NCBI RefSeq assembly: GCF_014207845.1
Contig: NZ_JACHLC010000001.1
Span: forward strand, 1,736,001 to 1,800,000
Direction of reading: 5' to 3'
From: Chryseobacterium shigense
GTDB lineage: Bacteria > Bacteroidota > Bacteroidia > Flavobacteriales > Weeksellaceae
DNA length: 64,000 bases
Position 1 is the stretch's first letter; every line of letters starts with the position of its first letter. The notes below the pieces were generated by a model, which had not been told where the DNA came from, did no database searches, and worked only from the letters and a program-made list of their open reading frames with translations. Position numbers and translations under genes: made by a program. This document shows, in pieces, positions 8,959 through 17,173 of the stretch.

Positions 8959-9026
8959 GGTGGCTTCGAGTGCCTCAGCCACCTTTTAACAACAAAGAGT
9001 GCATCAGCCACCTTTTTAACAATAAA
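8959..9026 (+). repeat. Tandem imperfect repeat with hairpin between metI and metQ
   Basis: Two about 29-base units lie head to tail (8968-8996 and 8997-9026). Both read GAGTGC-TCAGCCACCTTTT-AACAA-AAA with few changes. GGTGGC at 8959-8964 can pair with GCCACC in either unit (8978-8983 or 9007-9012), so two mutually exclusive hairpins can form just before metQ. Confidence 0.7.
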
Positions 9027-9033
9027 TAATCTA

Positions 9034-9852
9034 ATGAAAAAAATAAAAATTCTAAGCTTTTTAACAGCAGGATTCCTGGTATTCAATGCTTGTTCCGGGA
9101 AGAAAAATGACCCGAATCATATTGTGGTAGGCATTACCTACGGTCCGGAAATGGAAATTGCCGAAGCCGCCAGGAAAGTGGCCAAAGAAAAATACAATCT
9201 TGATGTAGAACTTATTCCCTTCAATGATTATGTAGTTCCGAATGAGGCTTTAAACAACGGAGATATTGAAGCCAATGCATTCCAGCACGTTCCTTATCTG
9301 AACGAACAGTCGAAGCAGAGAGGATACAAACTGGCTGTAGTGGGAAATACGTTTGTCTACCCTATTGTTGCCTATTCAAAAAAAATAAGAAATATCAGCC
9401 AGCTCCAGAATGGAAGCACGGTTGTTATTCCGAATGATCCCACCAACGAAGGACGGTCATTGCTTCTGCTTCAGAAAAACGGACTTTTAAAATTAAGAGA
9501 AGGAACCGGCTTATTACCGAAGGTCACAGATATTACCGAAAATCCGAAACAGCTGAAAATCCTTGAAATTGAAGCACCGCAGCTTCCGAGAGTACTTGAT
9601 GATAAGGAAGTAACTATTGCAGTAATCAATAATAATTTTGCATCACAGGCCGGATTGGATGCGGATAAGCAGGGAGTTTTTAAAGAAGATAAAGATTCAC
9701 CATATGTCAATGTCATTGTTGCGACCCATGACAATAAAAATTCCGCTAAAGTTAAGAATTTCGTAAAAGCTTATCAATCTGAGGAAGTGGTGAAGAAAGC
9801 TGAAGAGATTTTCAAAGGTGGCGCCGTGAAGGGATGGGAAAATCACCAGTAA
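9034..9852 (+). CDS. metQ: Methionine-binding lipoprotein (NlpA family)
   Basis: A 272-residue substrate-binding lipoprotein. The signal peptide ends in a lipobox (FNACSG, Cys at residue 20). The NlpA/MetQ pattern follows: VVGITYGPEMEIAEAA, IPFNDYVVPNEALNNGDIEANAFQH and PNDPTNEGRSLLLLQ. It captures methionine for MetNI in the periplasm. It is third in the metNIQ operon after a 87-base spacer with a repeat hairpin. Confidence 0.93.
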   Translation: MKKIKILSFLTAGFLVFNACSGKKNDPNHIVVGITYGPEMEIAEAARKVAKEKYNLDVELIPFNDYVVPNEALNNGDIEANAFQHVPYLNEQSKQRGYKLAVVGNTFVYPIVAYSKKIRNISQLQNGSTVVIPNDPTNEGRSLLLLQKNGLLKLREGTGLLPKVTDITENPKQLKILEIEAPQLPRVLDDKEVTIAVINNNFASQAGLDADKQGVFKEDKDSPYVNVIVATHDNKNSAKVKNFVKAYQSEEVVKKAEEIFKGGAVKGWENHQ

Positions 9853-10010
9853 GTAATAAATGATGAGTTAAAAATGAAGAGCTAGACCGATAATTTCAGA
9901 TATTGATTATTCTATAAACACTTAACAATAATCTTCAAACTTATACTGAAACCAGAACCATACAATATAAACGGTTAATCATTTTTTATGGATTAATTTA
10001 TTTTCTCAAT

Positions 10011-10040
10011 TTGAGATAATAAAAATTTTACTTACTTTTG
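10011..10040 (+). promoter_or_regulatory. Bacteroidota-type promoter of the GH3 glucosidase gene
   Basis: TTG at 10011-10013 and TACTTTTG at 10033-10040 are separated by 19 bases, matching the -33/-7 arrangement of Bacteroidota primary-sigma promoters. The ATG follows 25 bases later. Confidence 0.7.
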
Positions 10041-10065
10041 TTGTTAATCAATAAAAAGGCATTTT

Positions 10066-12327
10066 ATGTTCAAGAAAACCGCCATTGTAAGTTTATTCAC
10101 TTTTATTGCCGCTTCATATATGGCCCAGACTCATACTCAACCTGTTTATTTAGATGAATCAAAACCTGTAGAACAACGTATCCAGGATGTTCTTTCAAGA
10201 ATGACCCTGGAAGAAAAAGTGGCTATGCTGCATGCACAGTCCAAATTCAGTTCTCCAGGCGTTCCAAGACTGGGAATCCCTGAATTCTGGACAACAGACG
10301 GTCCTCACGGGGTACGCCCGGAAGTAATGTGGGACGAATGGGACCAGGCTGGATGGACGAATGACTCAATCATAGCCTACCCTGCCCTTACGGCACTTTC
10401 TGCAACATGGAACAAAAAAATGTCCTGGAATTACGGAAAAGTTCTCGGTGAAGAAGCCCGTTACAGGAAAAAAGATATCCTTCTGGGACCCGGTGTCAAT
10501 ATCTACAGAACTCCACTGAACGGAAGAAATTTCGAATATATGGGTGAAGACCCTTATTTAACCTCAAAAATGGTAGTTCCTTACATCAAAGGCGTACAAT
10601 CCAACGGTGTTGCTACTTCTGTGAAGCATTTTGCTTTAAACAACCAGGAAATGTTCCGTCATACAAGCAATGTAAATGTAGACGACAGGGCACTTTATGA
10701 AATATATTTACCTCCCTTCAAAGCAGCTGTGACCGAAGGGGATTCCTGGACGATCATGGGAGCTTATGATATGTACAAAAACCAGTATGCCAGCCAAAAC
10801 CAATATCTTTTAAACGATATCCTGAAAAAGGAATGGGGCTACAAAGGCGTTGTAGTATCCGACTGGGGTGCGGTAAACAATACGGAACAGGCTATCCATA
10901 ATGGTTTAGATCTTGAATTCGGGAGCTGGACGAACGGGCTTTCCGCAGGAACTAAAAATGCCTATGATAATTATTATCTGGCTAAACCGTATTTAGACCT
11001 TATTAAAGCCGGAAAAGTAGGAACACAGGAGCTGGACGATAAGGTAACAAGACTTCTTCGCCTGGCCTACAAAACCACGATGAACAGGAATAAGCCTTTC
11101 GGAAATATTGCTTCTGAGGAACATAAGGCCGTAGCGAAAGAAATTGGAGAAGAAGGAATTGTACTGCTGAAAAACCAGGGAAATGTACTTCCTATTGATA
11201 TTAATAAAGCCAAAAAAATTGCGGTTATCGGTGAAAATGCCATTAAGATCATGACAGTCGGTGGCGGTTCTTCCTCTTTAAAAGTAAAATATGAAACACT
11301 TCCTTTGGACGGTATTAAAACCAGATTCGGGAAACAGGCAGATGTTCAATATGCACGGGGATATGTAGGCGATATCGGTGGTGAATATAACGGAGTAAAA
11401 TCCGGACAGAACCTGAAAGATGACCGATCCGCAGCTGAATTACTCAACGAAGCCGTAGAATTAGCCAAAAATTCTGATTACGTTATTTTCGTTGGAGGCC
11501 TGAATAAATCGGACTTCCAGGACAGTGAAGGTAACGACAGAAAAAGTTATGGGCTGCCTTACAATCAGGACAACGTCATTTCAGCGCTGGCAAAGGTAAA
11601 TAAAAACCTTGCTGTAGTTCTGGTTTCCGGAAATGCGGTGGCTATGCCGTGGATCAAAGAGGTTCCTTCCGTACTTCAGTCGTGGTATCTTGGTTCTGAA
11701 ACCGGAAATTCTATTGCTTCCGTATTGGCCGGTGATGCAAATCCTTCCGGTAAGCTTCCGTTTACTTTCCCTGTGAAACTTGAAGACAATTCAGCTCATC
11801 AGTTGGGAGAATATCCCGGACAAAAAGGTGAATTGGCTGCCGGAAAGGGAAAAGACCAGAAAAACCCGATCAACATTACTTATAACGAAAGTATTTTTGT
11901 AGGTTACCGCTGGCATGATACCAAAAAAATCAAACCTTTATTCAGTTTCGGACACGGATTGAGTTATACAACATTTGAATTTGGAAAAGCTTCCGCGGAT
12001 AAAACTACGATGTCCCAGAATGATAAAATCTCCTTCACGGTAACTGTGAAAAATATAGGAAAAAGAGCAGGTGCTGAAGTGGCACAATTGTACATCAGCG
12101 ATATGAAATCTTCCGTACCACGCCCTGCAAAAGAGCTTAAAGGTTTTGAAAAGGTTTATTTGAATCCCGGTGAACAGAAAGAAGTAACCTTTACCATTGA
12201 TAAAGCAGCATTAAGCTATTTTGATGCCGATAAACATGAATGGGTAGCTGAACCCGGGGATTTTGAAGCGCAGATTGGAAATTCTTCGGATGCAATCAAA
12301 ACAAAAGTAAAGTTTACGTTGAAATAA
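10066..12327 (+). CDS. bglX: Glycoside hydrolase family 3 beta-glucosidase, BglX-like
   Basis: A 753-residue exported enzyme (signal peptide about 1-20, ending YMAQ). The GH3 N-terminal barrel runs to about 350, with TTDGPHGVRPE near 83, the SVKHFALNNQE segment near 185 and nucleophile Asp in VVVSDWGAV (about 266). The second GH3 domain (about 370-600) holds VLVSGNAVAMPW. A fibronectin-III-like domain closes the protein (about 655-740). Such enzymes release glucose or xylose from beta-linked oligosaccharides in the periplasm. The gene has its own promoter. Confidence 0.9.
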   Translation: MFKKTAIVSLFTFIAASYMAQTHTQPVYLDESKPVEQRIQDVLSRMTLEEKVAMLHAQSKFSSPGVPRLGIPEFWTTDGPHGVRPEVMWDEWDQAGWTNDSIIAYPALTALSATWNKKMSWNYGKVLGEEARYRKKDILLGPGVNIYRTPLNGRNFEYMGEDPYLTSKMVVPYIKGVQSNGVATSVKHFALNNQEMFRHTSNVNVDDRALYEIYLPPFKAAVTEGDSWTIMGAYDMYKNQYASQNQYLLNDILKKEWGYKGVVVSDWGAVNNTEQAIHNGLDLEFGSWTNGLSAGTKNAYDNYYLAKPYLDLIKAGKVGTQELDDKVTRLLRLAYKTTMNRNKPFGNIASEEHKAVAKEIGEEGIVLLKNQGNVLPIDINKAKKIAVIGENAIKIMTVGGGSSSLKVKYETLPLDGIKTRFGKQADVQYARGYVGDIGGEYNGVKSGQNLKDDRSAAELLNEAVELAKNSDYVIFVGGLNKSDFQDSEGNDRKSYGLPYNQDNVISALAKVNKNLAVVLVSGNAVAMPWIKEVPSVLQSWYLGSETGNSIASVLAGDANPSGKLPFTFPVKLEDNSAHQLGEYPGQKGELAAGKGKDQKNPINITYNESIFVGYRWHDTKKIKPLFSFGHGLSYTTFEFGKASADKTTMSQNDKISFTVTVKNIGKRAGAEVAQLYISDMKSSVPRPAKELKGFEKVYLNPGEQKEVTFTIDKAALSYFDADKHEWVAEPGDFEAQIGNSSDAIKTKVKFTLK

Positions 12328-12335
12328 TTATTAAG

Positions 12336-12559
12336 ATTACCTCAGTTCGGGATAAACATTCAGTTTAAATTATTGAATTTCAATATCAATAGCGTCGGGC
12401 TTCAGCCCGATGTTTCAAATGAGGGAAATACATAAGGTCTTTAGCCAAAACTTAAATTAAGTTTTGGCTAAAGCCGTGTTTGTTATTCGATACATAAATG
12501 GGCTAAAGCCCATTCCTATTTATGTTACAGAACTTCTCTTATCCCGAACTCAGGTTAAT
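12336..12559. mobile_element. MITE-like palindromic element, non-coding
   Basis: About 20-base imperfect terminal inverted repeats (12336-12355, ATTACCTCAGTTCGGGATAA; 12539-12559, its near complement) enclose 183 bases. Three inner palindromes occur: 12395-12410 (TCGGGCT/AGCCCGA), 12439-12473 (17-base perfect arms around one base) and 12497-12514 (AATGGGCT/AGCCCATT). No coding capacity is seen. The nested structure suggests a miniature inverted-repeat or REP-type element; target duplication was not found by eye. Confidence 0.65.
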
Positions 12560-12574
12560 ATTAGTAATAAATTG

Positions 12575-12602
12575 AAAAGCAGGTTCTACAGGATCTGCTT
12601 TT
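12575..12602 (-). terminator. Intrinsic terminator of the DUF2652 gene
   Basis: AAAAGCAG (12575-12582) pairs with CTGCTTTT (12595-12602), with partial pairing in the 12-base loop. It lies 18 bases beyond the stop codon of the minus-strand gene and can act in both directions. Confidence 0.55.
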
Positions 12603-12619
12603 TTAAGAGAGATACTTGA

Positions 12620-13204
12620 TTAATTAACGCTCTCAAAGTAATGAATCATTCCTCCTTCAGGAAGCTGATATTTGTGTGCATTCATTTCTGATTCCCTGTT
12701 TCTGCTGTTTTCCAGAAAAGAATTGCTGAAAAGAGCATAAGACGGTTGCTGTGCAAATTGATTTTTCAACATCTGATGGACCTCCACAATAGTTTTTCCA
12801 TAAAGCTTTTTAAAACTTCCGATTGTATATTGGGAAAACTTCCCGTAATGTATGATGAATTTAAGAGACATGTCTATGGACATACTTAACTCTTTATTTA
12901 ATTCTTTAATCTTTTGGTTAAATGCATTCCGCATCTTGCAGAGCATTGTTGAAATATTCGGATAAGACGGTTGGTCATCATATCTGTAAAATAAAATAGC
13001 ATCCCCTTCTATTTCTGAAATTTCAAAATACTGATCATTCATATCGATCAGTGTAGATAATAGTTGTCTTACAATATATTCTCCTGTATAAAGTTTTGTA
13101 TTGAACACAAATTCTGTAAACCCACTGAAATCGGGAATAAGAATGATACCCTCATGTATATTTGTATTCTTCATAATGAGATAGTTTAAAACCTGCTTCT
13201 TCAT
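12620..13204 (-). CDS. DUF2652 protein, class III cyclase-like fold
   Basis: A 194-residue protein (184 if the start is the ATG at 13174, where similarity begins). It opens with ILIPDFSGFTEFV and continues with EISEIEGDAILFYRY. The spacing of Asp in PDFSGF and GDA in EGDAIL mirrors the two metal-binding strands of class III nucleotide cyclases, which DUF2652 is thought to resemble. Whether it makes a cyclic nucleotide is not known, and I cannot confirm the purine-specifying residues. It is a single gene with a downstream terminator. Confidence 0.7.
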   Translation of the reverse strand: MKKQVLNYLIMKNTNIHEGIILIPDFSGFTEFVFNTKLYTGEYIVRQLLSTLIDMNDQYFEISEIEGDAILFYRYDDQPSYPNISTMLCKMRNAFNQKIKELNKELSMSIDMSLKFIIHYGKFSQYTIGSFKKLYGKTIVEVHQMLKNQFAQQPSYALFSNSFLENSRNRESEMNAHKYQLPEGGMIHYFESVN

Positions 13205-13288
13205 TATAGACGAAAGAGTATCAGTTTTACTTTAATGGTGAAAAAGTGAAGAAACAGACCTGTAAATCATCTTTCTTTGCCTTATCTA

Positions 13289-14035
13289 CTATACCTCAAC
13301 AATCAATTCCTTCTCGTAACCATTATACTTTTCATCAATATAGCCGTGAGGATTACAAATAACTTCAGTATTCCCGATAGTGTATCTGCATGGTGTATGG
13401 ATATGCCCATGAATCCAATATGCAGGCTGATATTCTGTAATAAAACTTTCCAGATCAGATGCATAAGCGGCAGTTAAGGGATCTTTTTTATAATGTTCCG
13501 GAACAGATTGAATGCTTGGCGCATGATGGGTTACTACAATATTCTTTAAACCCGGAGAATTTTCAAGGCTTTCTTTTAACCAAAGTTTTGAAAACTGATG
13601 AATTTTAAAAGTATCAATAGTCCTCATTTTTGAATAGGAGGGATCCCTTTTGATTTTTTTATAATCGTTCATTCTAGGCTGACAGATCATTCCATAATAC
13701 ATCGGATCTCCGAAAATAGAAAAATCCGTCCAAAGTGTCGCTCCATGGAAACGGATACCTTCAATATCTACAGCTTCGTTTTCTAGTACAAAAACATTTG
13801 AGCCTTCAGCTGACTGCTTAATTTTATTTAAAGTTTTCGGATAGGAACCTTTATAATATTCATGATTTCCCAGAACATAAATTACAGGTTTATTCACAAT
13901 CTTTGATTTAATCCATTCAATTCCTTTCGTACCCAGATTGATATCTCCCGCCAATACTACCATATCCGCATGATCAAAAAATAAATCAGTTGATCCGAAT
14001 TCCTGATGAAGGTCGCTGATGATCTGTATTTTCAT
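13289..14035 (-). CDS. Calcineurin-like metallophosphoesterase
   Basis: A 248-residue soluble phosphoesterase with the complete metal-ligand series: SDLH at residue 7, GDIN near 30, GNHE near 56, VTHHAPS near 170 and GHIHTP near 212. Two metal ions in this fold cleave phosphomono- or diesters. The substrate is unknown. The gene stands alone, 72 bases downstream of the minus-strand exporter gene. Confidence 0.85.
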   Translation of the reverse strand: MKIQIISDLHQEFGSTDLFFDHADMVVLAGDINLGTKGIEWIKSKIVNKPVIYVLGNHEYYKGSYPKTLNKIKQSAEGSNVFVLENEAVDIEGIRFHGATLWTDFSIFGDPMYYGMICQPRMNDYKKIKRDPSYSKMRTIDTFKIHQFSKLWLKESLENSPGLKNIVVTHHAPSIQSVPEHYKKDPLTAAYASDLESFITEYQPAYWIHGHIHTPCRYTIGNTEVICNPHGYIDEKYNGYEKELIVEV

Positions 14036-14107
14036 GCTGCTAAAATAAAAAGAACCGACCTAATAATGCCGATCCTTTTCTCATATAGTCTGTATATTTT
14101 TAATCGT

Positions 14108-15496
14108 TTACGAAACGGCTATTTTTGCCTGTCTGACCTTTAAGCTTTTAACAATGAAATACAGGAGCATTCCAAGAGCCAGCAAAGCATATCCGGTCAG
14201 GATTATTAAACTCAGATCTCCAACAGCATATTTTGAAGGAAAAATCTGGCTCATCAATGTCATTAATGAAAGCCCTATTCCCGCTCCCAGAAAATAGCTG
14301 GTAGAAGTAAGGCTGGATGCCACCCCGTAATGCGAAGGTTCCACATCCTGAATAGCCATCACCGAAAGTGCCGTAAAGCAGAACGTCATTCCTATTCCCG
14401 AAATACAGGCGGCTCCAAGCAGTACTACCGCAAGCGGATGACCGGTGTAGACCGCAATCAGTAGAGAAAAAGCCCCGGCTAACATAAAACTCCAGCCAAA
14501 AACACCCATCTGGGAAGAACTTAATCTTTTGGAAATATGAGGAAGAACAAATTTTGCAGCCAGCGCAGACATAATGCTGAACGGCACCAGCATAAGTCCC
14601 GCCGAAGCCGCACTGTGTCCCATATCTTTTTGAAGCATCAATGAAATAAGGAATAAAAATCCTATAAAAAATGCTCCCAATGTAAGGAAAACAGCATTAG
14701 AGATCACTAATGACCTGTGCTTAAACAATTGTACATCAATCAATGGCTGGGCTACGGATTTCAGTCTGATGAATACAGCACCCAAAAGCAGGATGGAAAC
14801 TGCCAGGGAACCAATAATCAGCAGGGGATTTTCTTTTATATGAATTAATTCATGTGTTCCGTAGGTAAGGCTTAGCAAACCTGATACAAGCAGTATACCT
14901 GATACAAGATCCGTTTTCCGGCCTGATTCACTTTTTTCATCTGCAGGAAGATACTGGTACGCAAAAATCAGGGTAAGCAGAAGAATGGGTACGTTGATCA
15001 GAAAAACCCAGTGCCAGCTGAGATAAGTACTGATAATCCCTCCTACTGAAAGCCCGCTCCCTGAACCGATTGCAGCAAATGAACTGAAAACACCGATAGC
15101 ACGGTTACGTTCCTGTTCTCCTCTGAACGTATTGGTTACAATGGATAATGCAGAAGGCATGATAAATGCAGCCCCCAATCCCTGCAGCGCACGGAATATG
15201 GCTAAAGCTTCAAAGCTCTGCGAAAGTCCTGCCCCTAATGATGTCAGCATAAAAATAAGAGCCCCGAGAAGAAATATTTTTTTCCGCCCGATCTGATCTG
15301 AAAGTTTCCCGCCAATTATCAGAAAACCTCCAAAAAATAATACATACAGTGTTTGAAGCCACTGCACAGTCTCTGCCCCGATATGAAATTGTTCCTGAAT
15401 AGAAGGAATCGTTAAATTAATAATGGCAATATCCAAAGCTTCCACAAAAGTTCCTACCGATGCTAATATTAATATTAAGTTTTTCCTTGTACTCAT
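14108..15496 (-). CDS. MFS exporter, DHA2 (EmrB/QacA) type
   Basis: A 462-residue inner-membrane protein with 13-14 hydrophobic segments. It shows the MFS loop motif GKLSDQIGRKKIF near 63, FRALQGLGAAFIMPSALSIV near 100 (motif C-like region), and SGLSVGGIISTYLSWHWVFLINVP near 150, all typical of DHA2 drug:H+ antiporters. It is transcribed divergently from the Lrp-type regulator gene, which probably controls it. The substrate is unknown. Confidence 0.88.
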   Translation of the reverse strand: MSTRKNLILILASVGTFVEALDIAIINLTIPSIQEQFHIGAETVQWLQTLYVLFFGGFLIIGGKLSDQIGRKKIFLLGALIFMLTSLGAGLSQSFEALAIFRALQGLGAAFIMPSALSIVTNTFRGEQERNRAIGVFSSFAAIGSGSGLSVGGIISTYLSWHWVFLINVPILLLTLIFAYQYLPADEKSESGRKTDLVSGILLVSGLLSLTYGTHELIHIKENPLLIIGSLAVSILLLGAVFIRLKSVAQPLIDVQLFKHRSLVISNAVFLTLGAFFIGFLFLISLMLQKDMGHSAASAGLMLVPFSIMSALAAKFVLPHISKRLSSSQMGVFGWSFMLAGAFSLLIAVYTGHPLAVVLLGAACISGIGMTFCFTALSVMAIQDVEPSHYGVASSLTSTSYFLGAGIGLSLMTLMSQIFPSKYAVGDLSLIILTGYALLALGMLLYFIVKSLKVRQAKIAVS

Positions 15497-15552
15497 AAAT
15501 TCAAATTTCCTGCAAAATTAATTTTAAAAGAACATATGTGAAAATTATATCA

Positions 15553-15560
15553 TAAATTTG
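15553..15560 (+). promoter_or_regulatory. Putative -7 element of the Lrp-type regulator
   Basis: TAAATTTG matches TAnnTTTG and lies 78 bases before the ATG at 15639, in the divergent spacer shared with the DHA2 exporter. Confidence 0.45.
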
Positions 15561-15638
15561 GAACAAATATTCAATTTAAACAATATAAAAAGAACAATAA
15601 CACTAAATCAATCAATATCAAGTTTAAAAACAGAACAA

Positions 15639-16109
15639 ATGGCTGCAGAACAATATACCCCGGACGAAAAAGACCTCTCTATCCTGCGTTTGCTACAGAA
15701 AGATGCCAAAATGAGCGTGCGTGATATTTCCGCCAGAATCAATCTAAGTCCAACGCCTACCCATGAACGCATCAAACGGATGGAAAAGCTTGGAATCATC
15801 AAAGAATACACAGCTGTAGTAGACCGTAAAAAGGTGAACAAAGGTATGATGGTGATCTGCATGATCGCCCTGAATGCCCACAATAAAAAAATGGCAGGAA
15901 AATTCATTGAGGAAGTGGGAAAACTGAAAGAGGTTGTTGAATTTTACAACATCAGCGGGGATTTTGATTTTATGCTCAAGATTCTCGCCCCTAATATGGA
16001 TGAATTTCATGAGTTTTTTGTCAACAAACTTTCTGAAATTGAAGGAATCGGGCAGACAAAAAGTATTTTTGTGATGAACAGTATTAAGGAAAGTCCGCAG
16101 ATATTATAG
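15639..16109 (+). CDS. Lrp/AsnC family transcriptional regulator
   Basis: A 156-residue regulator from the ATG at 15639; the upstream in-frame stretch from 15558 is low-complexity and overlaps the promoter, so it is excluded. The N-terminal winged helix (DEKDLSILRLLQKDAKMSVRDIS, then LSPTPTHERIKRMEKLG) is the classic Lrp HTH. The C-terminal RAM effector domain contains VEFYNISGDFDFMLKI. It lies head to head with the DHA2 exporter, suggesting amino-acid-responsive control of efflux; this is inference from position. Confidence 0.9.
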   Translation: MAAEQYTPDEKDLSILRLLQKDAKMSVRDISARINLSPTPTHERIKRMEKLGIIKEYTAVVDRKKVNKGMMVICMIALNAHNKKMAGKFIEEVGKLKEVVEFYNISGDFDFMLKILAPNMDEFHEFFVNKLSEIEGIGQTKSIFVMNSIKESPQIL

Positions 16110-16362
16110 AGGATGGAAGCGAGAAGATAGAAGTTGGAAGAGGGAAGCTGGAAGTTACTGTAAGACTTTAAATTGCTGATAGATTTTCTATACCAATATT
16201 CAATTCGGAGGAAAATGTCAAATTTAAATCATGCAGGATTAAATTTATACGATTGTTTTCAAGAACTTCTGGCTTCCTTTCTTTTAAGAATCTTTTAATA
16301 TTTTAAATTCCTCATTCTATTCAGGATTGAGTACATTTAATTCATCTAAAAATTCACAAAAT

Positions 16363-17130
16363 ATGCCCTGGAATCCTGAAGTTTACAATCAATTTAAAAA
16401 TATCCGTTTCAAACCCTTTTACGATCTTGCTGAACTGATCGCTGATGAAAAAAACATGAAAGCAGTTGATCTTGGCTGCGGAACGGGTGAACAGACAGCC
16501 ATACTTACCGAAAAGCTGACTCATGCAACATTTACAGGAATTGACTCATCCCCTGAAATGCTGGAAAAGTCTAAGATGCTGGAAAATGAACGCCTTCATT
16601 TCAGACTTGCTACAACGGAAGACCTATTAAAAGCTGATGAACGCTGGGATCTTATTTTCAGTAATGCTGCTTTACAGTGGTCTGACAATCATCAGAAACT
16701 TTTTCCAAAACTGATCTCAAGGCTTAATTCCGGCGGCCAGCTTGCAGTGCAGATGCCTTACCAGCCCGGGAATACTTTGAACAACATTCTTTTTGAGCTT
16801 GCAGACGAAGAACCTTTCCGGACACAGCTTAATGGCTGGAATCGTCCTTCTGCTGTGCTTACTATTGATGAATATGCCCAGATTCTGTTCGATAACGGTA
16901 TTGAAGATCTGAATTTATCACAAAAGGTATATCCTATTATTGCAGAAGATCATGAAACTTTATTCAACTTCATTTCCGGATCGGCTTTGATTCCTTATCT
17001 GGAAAGGCTTGATGAGGAACAGCAGAAAATCTTTACAACAGAATTCAGGCAACGTATTGCTGCCGGTTTCCCAAAACTTCCTGCGATCTATGCTTTTAAA
17101 AGAATTCTTATGTATGGAAGGAAAAAATAA
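16363..17130 (+). CDS. tam: Trans-aconitate 2-methyltransferase-like SAM methyltransferase
   Basis: A 255-residue class I SAM methyltransferase. The ATG at 16363 gives MPWNPEVYNQFKNIRFKP, the usual opening of Tam-like proteins, and is preferred over an upstream TTG at 16327. Motif I is VDLGCGTGEQT near 38, followed by GIDSSPEML near 65 and FSNAALQWSDNHQ near 108. Tam methylates trans-aconitate, a spontaneous aconitase by-product. Assignment is by resemblance; other small-acid substrates are possible. The spacer before it contains a short GGAAG-rich run (16112-16156). Confidence 0.75.
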   Translation: MPWNPEVYNQFKNIRFKPFYDLAELIADEKNMKAVDLGCGTGEQTAILTEKLTHATFTGIDSSPEMLEKSKMLENERLHFRLATTEDLLKADERWDLIFSNAALQWSDNHQKLFPKLISRLNSGGQLAVQMPYQPGNTLNNILFELADEEPFRTQLNGWNRPSAVLTIDEYAQILFDNGIEDLNLSQKVYPIIAEDHETLFNFISGSALIPYLERLDEEQQKIFTTEFRQRIAAGFPKLPAIYAFKRILMYGRKK

Positions 17131-17131
17131 A

Positions 17132-17164
17132 AAAATCCCTGTTTTACAAATAAACAGGGATTTT
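17132..17164. terminator. Bidirectional intrinsic terminator
   Basis: A perfect 13-bp stem (AAAATCCCTGTTT with AAACAGGGATTTT) around a 7-base loop, between the convergent tam-like gene and the three-gene GTPase module. Confidence 0.85.
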
Positions 17165-17173
17165 CAGTGCCTA

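Noticed and set aside
8959..9026. CRISPR array
   Set aside because: Only two adjoining units, no spacers and no cas genes.
16112..16156. GGAAG-rich run after the Lrp gene
   Set aside because: Short, simple purine repeat without further structure; not a convincing functional site.
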